Below are positions 8,193 through 16,026 of a DNA stretch of 64,000 nt, piece after piece. Under the pieces are notes generated by a model that made no database searches, had not been told where the DNA came from, and saw nothing but the letters and a program-made list of their open reading frames with translations. Made by a program: the position numbers and the translations under genes. Within the stretch, counting starts at the first letter, position 1; each line of letters starts with the position of its first letter. Source of the stretch: Amycolatopsis mongoliensis (lineage in GTDB: Bacteria; Actinomycetota; Actinomycetes; Mycobacteriales; Pseudonocardiaceae); NCBI RefSeq assembly GCF_030285665.1, contig NZ_CP127295.1, positions 4,464,001 to 4,528,000 on the forward strand. The letters are read 5' to 3'.

Positions 8193-8332
8193 GGGTCCTC
8201 CGAGACTGTTGCGCATAGGGGAACATCAACTGTGATCCGCAACAAAGTCTGAATCCCCCGGAAGACGTCGTCAAGGGGGTACGCCCCGGTAGTTTTCCGT
8301 TCTCCGGTAACGGATGTTCCGGGCATGCCGAG

Positions 8333-8363
8333 GCGCCCGTACCGGGGATGGCGGTACGGGCGC
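8333..8363. terminator. Hairpin, probable terminator of betA transcript
   Basis: GCGCCCGTACC at 8333-8343 pairs with GGTACGGGCGC at 8353-8363 around a nine-base loop, giving an 11-bp GC-rich stem. It lacks a T-run on either strand, as is common for hairpin terminators in actinomycetes. It lies after betA on the minus strand and ahead of the ferredoxin genes, so an attenuator role is also possible. Confidence 0.5.
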
Positions 8364-8420
8364 TGCGGCGTCCGGGAACCTGCGCCATGAGAGCCCGGTC
8401 CGTGCAGCCCCGGCGACGCA

Positions 8421-8477
8421 GTGAATGACTCATTCACCTCGTCCGACGACATGAATGACTCATTCCTGTCGTCGGAC
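8421..8477. repeat. GAATGACTCATTC palindromic repeat (family C), two copies
   Basis: GTGAATGACTCATTCAC at 8421-8437 is followed by a second GAATGACTCATTC at 8453-8465. The second copy is flanked by GTCCGACGAC on its left and GTCGTCGGAC on its right, which are reverse complements. The element therefore folds into a stem. It lies about 35 bases past the betA stop. The same sequence family occurs at 47948-47994. Confidence 0.8.
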
Positions 8478-8510
8478 CGGCCACCGTCGACGAACCTCAG
8501 GCGCGCGACA

Positions 8511-10169
8511 CTAGTTCTCCCCGTGCCGGTAGAACGGCGTCTTGATCGGGGCGAGCGGGGTGTTGCCGAGGATGAGGTCGGCCGCCTTCTCGGCGGTCAT
8601 CATCACCGGCGCGTAGATGTTGCCGTTGGGGATGTAGGGCATGACCGACGCGTCGACGACGCGCAGGCCCTCGGTGCCGTGCACCCGCATGGTCTGCGGG
8701 TCGACGACGGACATGTCGTCCACGCCCATCTTCGTCGTGCACGAGGGGTGCAGCGCGGTCTCGGCGTCCTTGGCGACCCAGTCGAGGATCTCCTCGTCGG
8801 ACTCCACGGACGGTCCGGGCGAGATCTCCCCGCCGTTGTACCGGTCCATCGCGGACTGGTTGAGGATCTTCCGCGCCACCCGCACGGCCTCGACCCATTC
8901 CTTGCGGTCGTTCGCCGTGGACAGGTAGTTGAACTTGAGCGCGGGGTGCTGCCGCGGGTCGGTCGAGGTGATCTTCACCGTGCCGCGGGTGTCGGCGTAC
9001 ATCGGGCCGACGTGCACCTGGTAGCCGTGCCCCTCCGTGGGCGCCGACCCGTCGTAGCGGATCGCCACCGGCAGGAAGTGGAACATCAGGTTCGGGTACT
9101 TCACCTCGTCGTTCGACCGGACGAACCCGCCGCCCTCGAAGTGGTTCGTCGCGGCCGGGCCGGAGCGCAGGAACAGCCACTGCGCGCCGATGTAGGGCCG
9201 CTTCCACTTGGCCAGCGACGGCTGCATCGAGACCGGTTCCTTGCAGGCGTACTGGATGTACACCTCCAGGTGGTCCTGCAGGTTCTCGCCGACACCCGGC
9301 AGGTCCTTCACGACGTCGATGCCGAGCTTCTCCAGTTCGGCCGCGTTGCCGACGCCGGACAGCTGCAGCAGCTGCGGGCTGTTGATCGCGCCGCCGCAGA
9401 GGATGATCTCCTTGCCGTACACCTCACCCGGCACGCCGCGGCCTTCGGCGTACTCGACGCCGATCGCGCGGGTGCCGTCGAAGAGGATCTGCGACACGAA
9501 CGCGTGCGTCTTCACCGTGAGGTTGGGCCGCTTCTCGACCGGGTGCAGGTACGCACCCGCGGCCGACAGCCGCCGTCCTTTCCGGACGTTGCGGTCGAAG
9601 GCCGCGAAGCCCTCCTGCCGGTAGCCGTTGACGTCGTCGGTGCGCGGGTAGCCCGCCTGCTCGGCGGCGTCGAAGAAGGCCTGGAACAACGGGTTCGAAG
9701 CCGGGCCGCGTTCCAGTTCGAGCGGACCGTCGTGGCCGCGCCACGGCCCGTCCGGCGCGTCCGCGAGGCAGTTCTCCATGCGCTGGAAGTACGGCAGGCA
9801 GTGCGCGTAGTCCCAAGTGGACATCCCGGGGTCGCCGGCCCAGCGCTCGTAGTCCATCGGGTTGCCGCGCTGGAAGATCATGCCGTTGATGCTCGACGAC
9901 CCGCCGAGCACCTTCCCGCGCGCGTGGTAGATGCGGCGGCGGTTCATGTGCGGCTCGGGCTCGCTGCGGTAGCCCCAGTCGTAGAACTTCGACCCGATCG
10001 GGAAGGTCAGCGCGGCCGGCATGTGGATGAAGACGTCCCACTTGTAGTCGGACCGCCCCGCTTCCAGCACCAGGACCTTGTTCGACGGGTCCGCGGACAG
10101 CCGGTTCGCCAGGGCGCAGCCCGCCGAGCCACCGCCGACGATGACGAAGTCGTAGGTATCGGAACTCAT
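8511..10169 (-). CDS. betA: Choline dehydrogenase (GMC oxidoreductase)
   Basis: A 552-residue GMC-family flavoprotein. The FAD-binding motif is [16 protein letters not shown] at about 9-24. The GMC signatures appear as [18 protein letters not shown] and as [16 protein letters not shown]. The C-terminal catalytic region has [11 protein letters not shown] with the active-site histidine, then [11 protein letters not shown]. It should oxidise choline to betaine aldehyde and can often continue to glycine betaine. GAGGAGGA sits just before the ATG. Only 9 bases separate it from the permease gene upstream, and the aldehyde dehydrogenase gene precedes that, so betB, permease and betA form one operon. 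Other alcohol substrates are possible, but the neighbours point to choline. Confidence 0.92.
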   Translation of the reverse strand: MSSDTYDFVIVGGGSAGCALANRLSADPSNKVLVLEAGRSDYKWDVFIHMPAALTFPIGSKFYDWGYRSEPEPHMNRRRIYHARGKVLGGSSSINGMIFQRGNPMDYERWAGDPGMSTWDYAHCLPYFQRMENCLADAPDGPWRGHDGPLELERGPASNPLFQAFFDAAEQAGYPRTDDVNGYRQEGFAAFDRNVRKGRRLSAAGAYLHPVEKRPNLTVKTHAFVSQILFDGTRAIGVEYAEGRGVPGEVYGKEIILCGGAINSPQLLQLSGVGNAAELEKLGIDVVKDLPGVGENLQDHLEVYIQYACKEPVSMQPSLAKWKRPYIGAQWLFLRSGPAATNHFEGGGFVRSNDEVKYPNLMFHFLPVAIRYDGSAPTEGHGYQVHVGPMYADTRGTVKITSTDPRQHPALKFNYLSTANDRKEWVEAVRVARKILNQSAMDRYNGGEISPGPSVESDEEILDWVAKDAETALHPSCTTKMGVDDMSVVDPQTMRVHGTEGLRVVDASVMPYIPNGNIYAPVMMTAEKAADLILGNTPLAPIKTPFYRHGEN

Positions 10170-10178
10170 GGGTCCTCC

Positions 10179-11747
10179 TCAGCCGGGCAGGGTGTCCGGG
10201 GCGCTGTCCGGCATGTGCTCGGGGCTGGTGTGGGACGAACCCCAGGTCTGGCGCCGGACGTAGAGCATTATCGCGCCGATGATCACGATCAGCCCGGTGA
10301 CGATCACCGCGCCCCACTGGAAGTACCAGTGGTCGTTGCCGTAGACCTCGGCGCGCGGCCAGATCAGGTTGACCGTCATCGCGGCGCCGTAGAGCACCGC
10401 GACCAGGTTCACGACCGTGCCCCAGCGGCCGAGCTTGAAGTACGGGCCGTGTCCCGGACGCGGCCACTGCCCGCGCAGGCGGCGCAGCAGCATCGGGCCG
10501 GTGACCATCAGGTAGGGGATGTAGAACAGGATGATCGCGGTCGAGGTCAGGATGAAGAACGCCCGCTGGTTGCCCAGGTTGATCAGCAGCACCACGACCG
10601 TGAGGCCGCCGGTGAGCAGCGCGGGCAGGATCGGCGTCTTCGACCGCGGCGACACCTTCGCCATCGCCTTGCTGAACGGCAGCCGGCCGTCGCGGGCCAT
10701 CGCCCACGCCATCCGGATCGCCGCGGTCTGCACGGCGAGGCAGCACACGGTGATCGCGATCGCCGAGCAGATCAGGAAGGCGTCGCCGAGCCCCTCGCCG
10801 AGCGTGCTCTTCAGCAGGTACGGCATGCCGGACGTGCTCAGCTCGTCGGCGTTGATGTCGCCGACGGCCATCATGCCGACCAGCATCACCAGGCCGCCGA
10901 CGATGAACGACGCCGTGATCGCCCGCAGGATCGCGCGCGGTGCGTGCTTGCGCGGCTGGGTGGTCTCCTCGGCGAGCGAGCCGGCGGTGTCGAAGCCGTA
11001 GAAGACGTACGCGCTCATCAGCGACGCCACCAGGAACGCCCCGAGGTACCCGAGTGAGTGACCGTCACCCGTGGCGTGCGTCTCGAAGACCACCTGCGGG
11101 CCGCGTTTGATGTGGATGGCCAGCGCGACGATCAGCAGGATGACCGCGGACAGCTCGACCGCGACGCCGAAGTTGTTGATCTTCGCCATCAGCTTGACGC
11201 CGATGACGTTCACGATCGTGGCGAACACGACCAGCACCAGGGCCAGGATGATGGCGTTCTGCGCGCCGCCGGGGGTCGACGTCAGGCCCGCGTCGGAGTC
11301 GCTGCCGACGATCTGGAACGCGGTCGAGACCTGCGGCAGGATGATCTGGTAGGCCACCGCGACCGCGCCGGCGGTGACGATGGCGCCGATGATCATGATC
11401 CAGCCCGCGAGCCACGACGTCGCCGGCTTCGCGATCTGTTTCGCCCACTGGTAGACCGAACCGGCGAGCGGGAACTGGCCGGCGAGCTCGGCGAAGCACA
11501 GTGCGACGGCGAGCTGGCCGAGGAAGACCAGCGGCCAGGTCCAGATGAACGCCGGCCCGCCCGAGGCGAAGCCGAAGAAGAACAGCTGGAACACGCCGGT
11601 CATGATCGAGATGTAGGAGAACCCGGCGGCGAAGCTCGAGAAGGAGCCCAGGGAGCGTTCGAGCTCCTGACGGTAGCCGAACTTCTCGAGGTCGGAGCTG
11701 TCGTCCGGGGCAGGCCCCCCGCCCGCCGGCTTTTCTTGCGTGGTCAT
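10179..11747 (-). CDS. APC-family amino acid/choline permease
   Basis: A 522-residue polytopic protein with about 12 membrane helices and short cytoplasmic ends. The first helix region (SLGSFSSFAAGFSYISIMTGVFQLFFFGFASGG) carries the unwound glycine-containing segment typical of the APC superfamily. ASLMSAYVFYGFDTAGSLAEETTQPRKHAPRAI is the conserved amino acid/GABA/choline permease stretch. The ATG at 11747 begins MTTQEKPAGGG; longer open sequence upstream runs into the aldehyde dehydrogenase gene. Set between betB and betA, it most likely imports choline or glycine betaine. The substrate is inferred from context alone. Confidence 0.85.
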   Translation of the reverse strand: MTTQEKPAGGGPAPDDSSDLEKFGYRQELERSLGSFSSFAAGFSYISIMTGVFQLFFFGFASGGPAFIWTWPLVFLGQLAVALCFAELAGQFPLAGSVYQWAKQIAKPATSWLAGWIMIIGAIVTAGAVAVAYQIILPQVSTAFQIVGSDSDAGLTSTPGGAQNAIILALVLVVFATIVNVIGVKLMAKINNFGVAVELSAVILLIVALAIHIKRGPQVVFETHATGDGHSLGYLGAFLVASLMSAYVFYGFDTAGSLAEETTQPRKHAPRAILRAITASFIVGGLVMLVGMMAVGDINADELSTSGMPYLLKSTLGEGLGDAFLICSAIAITVCCLAVQTAAIRMAWAMARDGRLPFSKAMAKVSPRSKTPILPALLTGGLTVVVLLINLGNQRAFFILTSTAIILFYIPYLMVTGPMLLRRLRGQWPRPGHGPYFKLGRWGTVVNLVAVLYGAAMTVNLIWPRAEVYGNDHWYFQWGAVIVTGLIVIIGAIMLYVRRQTWGSSHTSPEHMPDSAPDTLPG

Positions 11748-11779
11748 GGCAACGTCCTCACGTGGTGGGGGAGGGGAAT

Positions 11780-13246
11780 TCAGCCCTTGAACCAGTGCTG
11801 CGGAACGGGATCGATGTTCTGGTAGACGTGCTTGCTCTCCTGGTACTCCGCCAGCCCGGACGGCCCGAGCTCGCGGCCGATGCCGGACCGGCCGAACCCG
11901 CCCCACTCCGCCTGCGGCAGGTAGGGGTGGTAGTCGTTGATCCACACGGTGCCGTGGCGCAGGGCCCCGGCGACCCGCTGGGCGCGGGACGCGTCCGACG
12001 TCCACACGGCCCCGGCGAGCCCGTACTCGGTGTCGTTGGCCAGCGCGATCGCGTCGGCCTCTTCGGTGAAGCGTTCCACGGTGACGACCGGGCCGAAGAC
12101 CTCTTCCCGGACGATCGCCATGTCCCTGGTGCAGTCGCTGAACACGGTCGGCCGGAGGAAGAAACCGCTTTCGTACTGCGGTCCCTCCGGGCGTCCGCCG
12201 CCCGCCCGGAGCGTCGCGCCCGCTTCGATCGCGTCTTCGATGTAGCGCTCGACCTTGGCGCGGTGCTGCGCCGAGACGAGCGGGCCCGTCTCGGTGGCGG
12301 GATCGAGGCCGTCGCCGACCCGGATCCGGTCGGCGCGCGCCGCGAGGTCCGCGACGAACCGGTCATGGATCTCATCCTGGACGATCAAGCGCGCGCCCGC
12401 TGAGCAGACCTGTCCCGAATGGACGAACGCGGCCATCAGCGCGTAGTCGAGGGCGGTGTCGTAGTCGGTGTCGGCGAAGACCACGTTCGGGTTCTTGCCG
12501 CCGAGTTCGAGGGCGACCCGGCGGACGCCCTTCGCGGCGGCCGTCATGATCTTCTCGCCGGTCGCGTAGCCGCCGGTGAAGGAGACGAGGTCGACGGCCG
12601 GGTGCTCGACCATCGCCGCGCCGACGTGGCCCGGCCCGAGCAGCAGGTTGACGACGCCGTGCGGCGCGCCGGCCTCTTCGAGGAGGGCGACCAGCTTGAT
12701 CGTGGTCAGTGGCGTGACCTCGCTGGGCTTGAGCACGACGGTGTTGCCCGCGGCCAGGGCCGGCGCGACCTTCCAGGACATCTGGAGCAGCGGGTAGTTC
12801 CACGGCGCGATCAGGGCGCAGACACCGACCGGCTCGTGCACGATCCGGCTGACGACGGTCGCGCTCCCCGCGTCGACCACGCGTCCGGCGTCCTTTCCGG
12901 CGAGGTCGGCGTAGTAGCGGAAGACGTTCGTGACGTCGTCGATGTCGATGCGGCCTTCGTCGAGCGTCTTGCCGGTGTCGAGGCTCTCGGTGCGGGCCAG
13001 TTCTTCGCGGTCGCGGACGAGCAGGTCGGCCGTCCTGCGCAGCAGCGTGCCGCGCTCGGCGGCTGTGGTCCTGCGCCACGGACCCTGGTCGAAGGCCCTT
13101 TCGGCGGCTCTGACCGCGGCGTCGACCTCCTCGCGGCCCGCTTCGGCGACGGTCGCGATGACTTCGCCGGTCGAGGGGTTCAGCACGTCGGAGTGTGTCC
13201 CGGCGGACGCGTCCGCCCAGATCCCGTCGATGTGGAGGTCCTTCAC
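11780..13246 (-). CDS. betB: Betaine aldehyde dehydrogenase
   Basis: A 488-residue NAD(P)-dependent aldehyde dehydrogenase. It shows the cofactor region APWNYPLLQMSWKVAPALAAGNTVVLKPSE, the glutamate motif ALELGGKNP and the catalytic cysteine in HSGQVCSAGARL, followed by EEVFGPVVTVERF. It oxidises betaine aldehyde to glycine betaine. The GTG start at 13246 is preceded by GGAAGGGG. It begins the three-gene betB-permease-betA unit and is divergent from the TetR gene, with a palindromic operator in the 93-base gap. Other aldehydes are possible for the family; the operon makes betaine aldehyde the best guess. Confidence 0.92.
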   Translation of the reverse strand: MKDLHIDGIWADASAGTHSDVLNPSTGEVIATVAEAGREEVDAAVRAAERAFDQGPWRRTTAAERGTLLRRTADLLVRDREELARTESLDTGKTLDEGRIDIDDVTNVFRYYADLAGKDAGRVVDAGSATVVSRIVHEPVGVCALIAPWNYPLLQMSWKVAPALAAGNTVVLKPSEVTPLTTIKLVALLEEAGAPHGVVNLLLGPGHVGAAMVEHPAVDLVSFTGGYATGEKIMTAAAKGVRRVALELGGKNPNVVFADTDYDTALDYALMAAFVHSGQVCSAGARLIVQDEIHDRFVADLAARADRIRVGDGLDPATETGPLVSAQHRAKVERYIEDAIEAGATLRAGGGRPEGPQYESGFFLRPTVFSDCTRDMAIVREEVFGPVVTVERFTEEADAIALANDTEYGLAGAVWTSDASRAQRVAGALRHGTVWINDYHPYLPQAEWGGFGRSGIGRELGPSGLAEYQESKHVYQNIDPVPQHWFKG

Positions 13247-13290
13247 GGGCGCCCCTTCCGGATCGGTAGTGGCTGCTCGGTGCGTGGAGT

Positions 13291-13325
13291 GCGTACATTT
13301 GTACGCGAAGCGTGTACAGATGTCC
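13291..13325. promoter_or_regulatory. TetR-type operator between betB and the TetR gene
   Basis: GCGTACATTTGTACGC at 13291-13306 is a perfect palindrome of two 7-base arms around TT. A second, weaker copy (TGTACAGATGTCCA) follows at about 13313-13326. The site lies between the divergent betB and TetR starts and closer to the TetR gene, so the TetR protein probably represses both directions from here. Confidence 0.75.
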
Positions 13326-13339
13326 ACAAGGGGGCTTCG

Positions 13340-13921
13340 ATGGCGAAGACCGAACCCGGCGCGACCCGGCGTCGTGGCCCGAACGATCCCGAGCGGCGGG
13401 CCCGGATCGCCAAGGCGGCGATCGAGGTGGTCGCCCAGCGGGGCATCGACGGGGTCACGCACCGTTCGGTCGCGGCGGCGGCGGGGGTGCCGCTGGGCTC
13501 GACGACCTACCACTTCGCGACCCTGGACGACCTCCTGGAGGTCGCGCTGGTCGAGGCGGCCGAGAAGAACGTCCACGCGCTGAAGGAGTGGGAGGCGGCC
13601 CTCCCGGCCGACGCCGACTTCGCCCGGGCGCTCGCCGACCTGGTCATGGGGTACATCAACGAGCAGTACCGGGACACGGTCGTCGAGTACGACCTGTACG
13701 TCGCCGCGCTGCACCGCCCCCGGCTCCGCAAGGCGAGCGCGGCCTGGGACGAAGCACTGACCGAGCTGTACGGCCTCCGCACGGACCCGCTCACCGGCCG
13801 CCTGCTGGCCGGCCTGTTCTGCGGCCTGCTGATGCAGGCGGCCCTGGCCGACCCCCGCCCGACCCGGGAAGAGATCGAAACCCTCTTCCGCCGCGCCATC
13901 CACGGCCCGGCCAACCCGTAA
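13340..13921 (+). CDS. TetR-family regulator of the choline genes (BetI-like)
   Basis: A 193-residue TetR protein. The N-terminal helix-turn-helix reads RIAKAAIEVVAQRGIDGVTHRSVAAAAGVPLGSTTYHFATLDDLLEVAL at about 19-67, and an all-helical ligand domain follows. The ATG at 13340 has AAGGGGG upstream with good spacing. It is divergent from betB and a palindrome lies in the gap, so it most likely represses the betB-permease-betA operon and itself until choline or betaine aldehyde binds. Sequence similarity to enterobacterial BetI is limited, so the symbol is withheld. The stop codon abuts the repeat array that follows. Confidence 0.85.
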   Translation: MAKTEPGATRRRGPNDPERRARIAKAAIEVVAQRGIDGVTHRSVAAAAGVPLGSTTYHFATLDDLLEVALVEAAEKNVHALKEWEAALPADADFARALADLVMGYINEQYRDTVVEYDLYVAALHRPRLRKASAAWDEALTELYGLRTDPLTGRLLAGLFCGLLMQAALADPRPTREEIETLFRRAIHGPANP

Positions 13922-14024
13922 CTCGCGTGATCGGAGAGGCATCACGCGTGATTGAAGGGGCATCACACGTGATTGGAGAGGCATCGCGCTGATGCCCGCT
14001 CAATCACGTGTGATGCCCGAAACG
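13922..14024. repeat. Second array of the 21-bp repeat (family A)
   Basis: Starting at the TetR stop codon, three 21-base units (CTCGCGTGATCGGAGAGGCAT, then variants with CACGCGTGATTGAAGGGG and CACACGTGATTGGAGAGG) follow one another. An inverted unit (ATGCCCGCTCAATCACGTG...) follows at about 13991-14021. The core CGTGATTGGAGAG is identical to that of the array at 620-703. The inverted last unit can pair with the others to make a stem, which may end the TetR transcript. Confidence 0.8.
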
Positions 14025-14059
14025 TGCCGGAAATCTTGGCGGGCGTTGAAAAACTTGGG

Positions 14060-14100
14060 TTGACAGCGCTTCGGGGCGGCAGTCACTCTGTTCCGGAGTG
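14060..14100 (+). promoter_or_regulatory. Promoter with consensus -35 upstream of the betaine oxygenase
   Basis: TTGACA at 14060-14065 is a perfect -35 box. Seventeen bases later TCACTC (14083-14088) is a poor but possible -10. CACTC at 14084-14088 and GAGTG at 14096-14100 form a 5-bp inverted repeat around the expected transcription start. This is a plausible regulator site for the oxygenase gene. Confidence 0.45.
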
Positions 14101-14157
14101 AGCAACAAGACGCGTTCTGCGCAACTCCCGTACTGATCCGCGGAGAGGACCACGCCG

Positions 14158-15276
14158 GTGACCACTACCGATCTCCCGCCGAGCCTGCTGGCCACGCTGC
14201 CGGGCTCGTCCTACACCGATCCGGCGGTCTTCGCGCTGGAGCAGGCGAAGATCTTCGAGGCCGACTGGTTCTGCGCCGTGCGCAGCGCCGACCTCGCCGG
14301 GCCCGGCTCGTTCGAGACCGTGCAGATCGGCAAGGAGAGCGTCCTCGTCTCGCGGGGCCGGGACGGGAAGCTGAACGCGTTCCTCAACGTCTGCCGCCAC
14401 CGCGGCGCCCGGCTCTGCACCGACGACTCCGGCACCGTCAAGCGCGCCTTCCAGTGCCCGTACCACGCCTGGACGTACGGCCTCGACGGCAAGCTCGTCG
14501 CCGCGCCCAACCTCACCGGGATGCCGGACGTCGACCGGACCGAGTTCGGCCTCACCAGGCTGCACCTGCGCGAGTGGCTCGGCTACGCCTGGGTCTGCCT
14601 GGCCGACGAGCCGCCGTCGTTCGAAGACACGGTCGTCGGCGCGGTCACCGAACGCCTCGGCAACGCCGAAGTGATCGACGCCTACGGCATCGAGGGCCTG
14701 GCTCTGGGCAAGCGCATCGAGTACGACGTGAAGGCGAACTGGAAGCAGATCATCGAGAACTTCATGGAGTGCTACCACTGCGCGACGATCCACCCGGAGC
14801 TCACCGAGGTCCTCCCGGAGTTCGCCGACGGGTACGCCGCGCAGTACTACGTCGGTCACGGCGCCGAGTTCGGCGGCGAGATCCAGGGCTTCACCATCGA
14901 CGGCAGCGCAGGCGTCGACCGGCTCCCCGGCGTCACCGAGGCCCAGGACCGCAAGTACTACGCCATCACCATCAAGCCGGGTGTGTTCGTCAACCTCGTC
15001 CCGGACCACGTGATCTTCCACCGCATGTTCCCGCTGGCCCCCGACCGGACGCTGGTGCGCTGCGACTGGCTGTACCTGCCCGAGGTCGTCGAGTCGGGCC
15101 GGGACCTGAGCCGTTCGGTCGAGCTGTTCCACCGCGTCAACCTGCAGGACTTCGAAGCCTGCGAACGCTGCCAGCTCGCCATGGACTCGCGCTCGTACGC
15201 CAACGGCGGTGTCCTCGTGCCCAGCGAGCACCACATCGGCGCGTTCCACGACTGGGTCCGCGCCCGCTTGTCGTGA
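14158..15276 (+). CDS. gbcA: Rieske oxygenase, probable glycine betaine demethylase
   Basis: A 372-residue ring-hydroxylating-type Rieske oxygenase. The cluster ligands are C79-R-H81 and C100-P-Y-H103. The mononuclear iron site is in ENFMECYHCATIHPEL with H207 and H212. Its length and the motif CYHCATIHPEL agree with the GbcA/stachydrine demethylase branch, which removes one methyl of glycine betaine as formaldehyde to give dimethylglycine. It stands alone here, without a GbcB-type reductase beside it. The ferredoxin and reductase at 6733-8192 are the nearest electron donors. The start is GTG with GAGAGGA upstream. Its stop codon is part of a palindromic repeat. Confidence 0.85.
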   Translation: MTTTDLPPSLLATLPGSSYTDPAVFALEQAKIFEADWFCAVRSADLAGPGSFETVQIGKESVLVSRGRDGKLNAFLNVCRHRGARLCTDDSGTVKRAFQCPYHAWTYGLDGKLVAAPNLTGMPDVDRTEFGLTRLHLREWLGYAWVCLADEPPSFEDTVVGAVTERLGNAEVIDAYGIEGLALGKRIEYDVKANWKQIIENFMECYHCATIHPELTEVLPEFADGYAAQYYVGHGAEFGGEIQGFTIDGSAGVDRLPGVTEAQDRKYYAITIKPGVFVNLVPDHVIFHRMFPLAPDRTLVRCDWLYLPEVVESGRDLSRSVELFHRVNLQDFEACERCQLAMDSRSYANGGVLVPSEHHIGAFHDWVRARLS

Positions 15277-15315
15277 GTGGTAATTCGGGTTAGAACCCGA
15301 ATTACCACTCACGAC
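15270..15315. repeat. Perfect 46-base palindrome with gene stop inside (family B)
   Basis: The left arm begins GTCGTGAGTGGTAATTC and the right arm mirrors it, with 22 paired bases on each side of the two-base centre AG. The TGA stop of the Rieske oxygenase (15274-15276) lies within the left arm. The hairpin should act as a bidirectional terminator between the convergent oxygenase and GntR genes. A relative with the same ends and centre but different arms is at 51851-51895. Confidence 0.85.
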
Positions 15316-15321
15316 GGCGGT

Positions 15322-15969
15322 CTAGATCAACGCCCGGATGGCGGCCTCGAACCCGGTGACGTGCTCGAGCGTCAACGCGGCCGCCTTCTCGGCGTCGCCC
15401 TCGATGATCGCGGTGAGGAGCGGGACGTGTTCGTCGACGTGGCCGGCCATCCCGGACAGCCGGGGCACGAACACGCACCAGATCCGGGTCGCGAGGTTGT
15501 CGTACCGGATCAGCGTGTCTTCGAGGAACGGGTTGTGCACGCACCGGTAGATCGCCCGGTGCAGGGCGAGGTCGGTGCGCAGCAGCTCGGCGTTGTCCCC
15601 GGTGGGGACCCCGGCGTCGAGCTGGGCGCGCAGTTCGGTCAGCGTCGCCCGGTCGGCCGTGGTCGCGCGCTCGGCCGCGGTGGCCGTGGCCATCGGCTCC
15701 AGCGTCCGCCGCACCTCGGAGATGTGCGCGAGGTCGGAGATGTGGACGTCGGTGGCGAACGTCCCCCGCCGCGGGTAGGCGACGACCAGTCGTTCGGACT
15801 CGAGGCGCTTCAGCGCTTCGCGGATCGGCGTGCGGCCCATGCCGAGCGTGCTGCCGAGCCACTCCTCGTTGATGGGGGAGCCGGGCCGGATGTCGAGCAT
15901 GACGAGCTGGTCGCGGATGAACAGGTACGCCTGCTCCGCGAGTGAGGGGGGATTGACCTGGGGATGCAC
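15322..15969 (-). CDS. GntR-family (FCD) regulator
   Basis: A 215-residue regulator with an N-terminal winged helix (LAEQAYLFIRDQLVMLDIRPGSPINEEWLGSTLGMGRTPIREALKRLESERLV) and a C-terminal all-helical FCD ligand domain. The domain's metal-binding pattern is partly visible (DLALHRAIY, DEHVPLLTAIIEGD, LEHV). It is divergent from glyA, with 57 bases between starts and a TGATATATCA palindrome in between. It probably controls the glyA-soxBDAG-purU-dimethylglycine oxidase operon, with a pathway intermediate such as sarcosine or dimethylglycine as effector. That effector is inference. Confidence 0.85.
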   Translation of the reverse strand: MHPQVNPPSLAEQAYLFIRDQLVMLDIRPGSPINEEWLGSTLGMGRTPIREALKRLESERLVVAYPRRGTFATDVHISDLAHISEVRRTLEPMATATAAERATTADRATLTELRAQLDAGVPTGDNAELLRTDLALHRAIYRCVHNPFLEDTLIRYDNLATRIWCVFVPRLSGMAGHVDEHVPLLTAIIEGDAEKAAALTLEHVTGFEAAIRALI

Positions 15970-15992
15970 GCCGCTTAGCCTACATCGACGAT

Positions 15993-16002
15993 TGATATAT
16001 CA
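15993..16002. promoter_or_regulatory. Candidate GntR/FCD operator TGATATATCA
   Basis: TGATATATCA is a perfect 10-base palindrome in the 57-base gap between the divergent GntR and glyA starts. FCD regulators usually bind short palindromes of this size. It is one of the few AT-rich stretches here and may also contain the -10 box of one promoter. Confidence 0.6.
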
Positions 16003-16026
16003 GAAGTCGACCACGGAAGGTTCGTG

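Larger units (their letters stand above)
8193..8510. other. 318-base gap between betA and the ferredoxin genes
   Basis: This gap holds the leader and promoter of the ferredoxin/reductase pair and the end of the betA transcript. It contains a CCGTT-N7-AACGG inverted repeat at 8297-8313, a strong hairpin at 8333-8363 and two copies of the GAATGACTCATTC repeat at 8421-8475. I see no gene in it. Confidence 0.6.

Noticed and set aside
8421..8510. Small Ser/Asp-rich peptide gene starting at 8421
   Set aside because: The reading frame (MNDSF...) is simply the GAATGACTCATTC repeat translated. The same peptide appears from the repeat at 47948, and there is no ribosome binding site.
15970..16026. Glycine riboswitch in front of glyA
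   Set aside because: The gap is only 57 bases, too short for a glycine aptamer, and it is shared with a divergent gene. A regulator operator explains it better.
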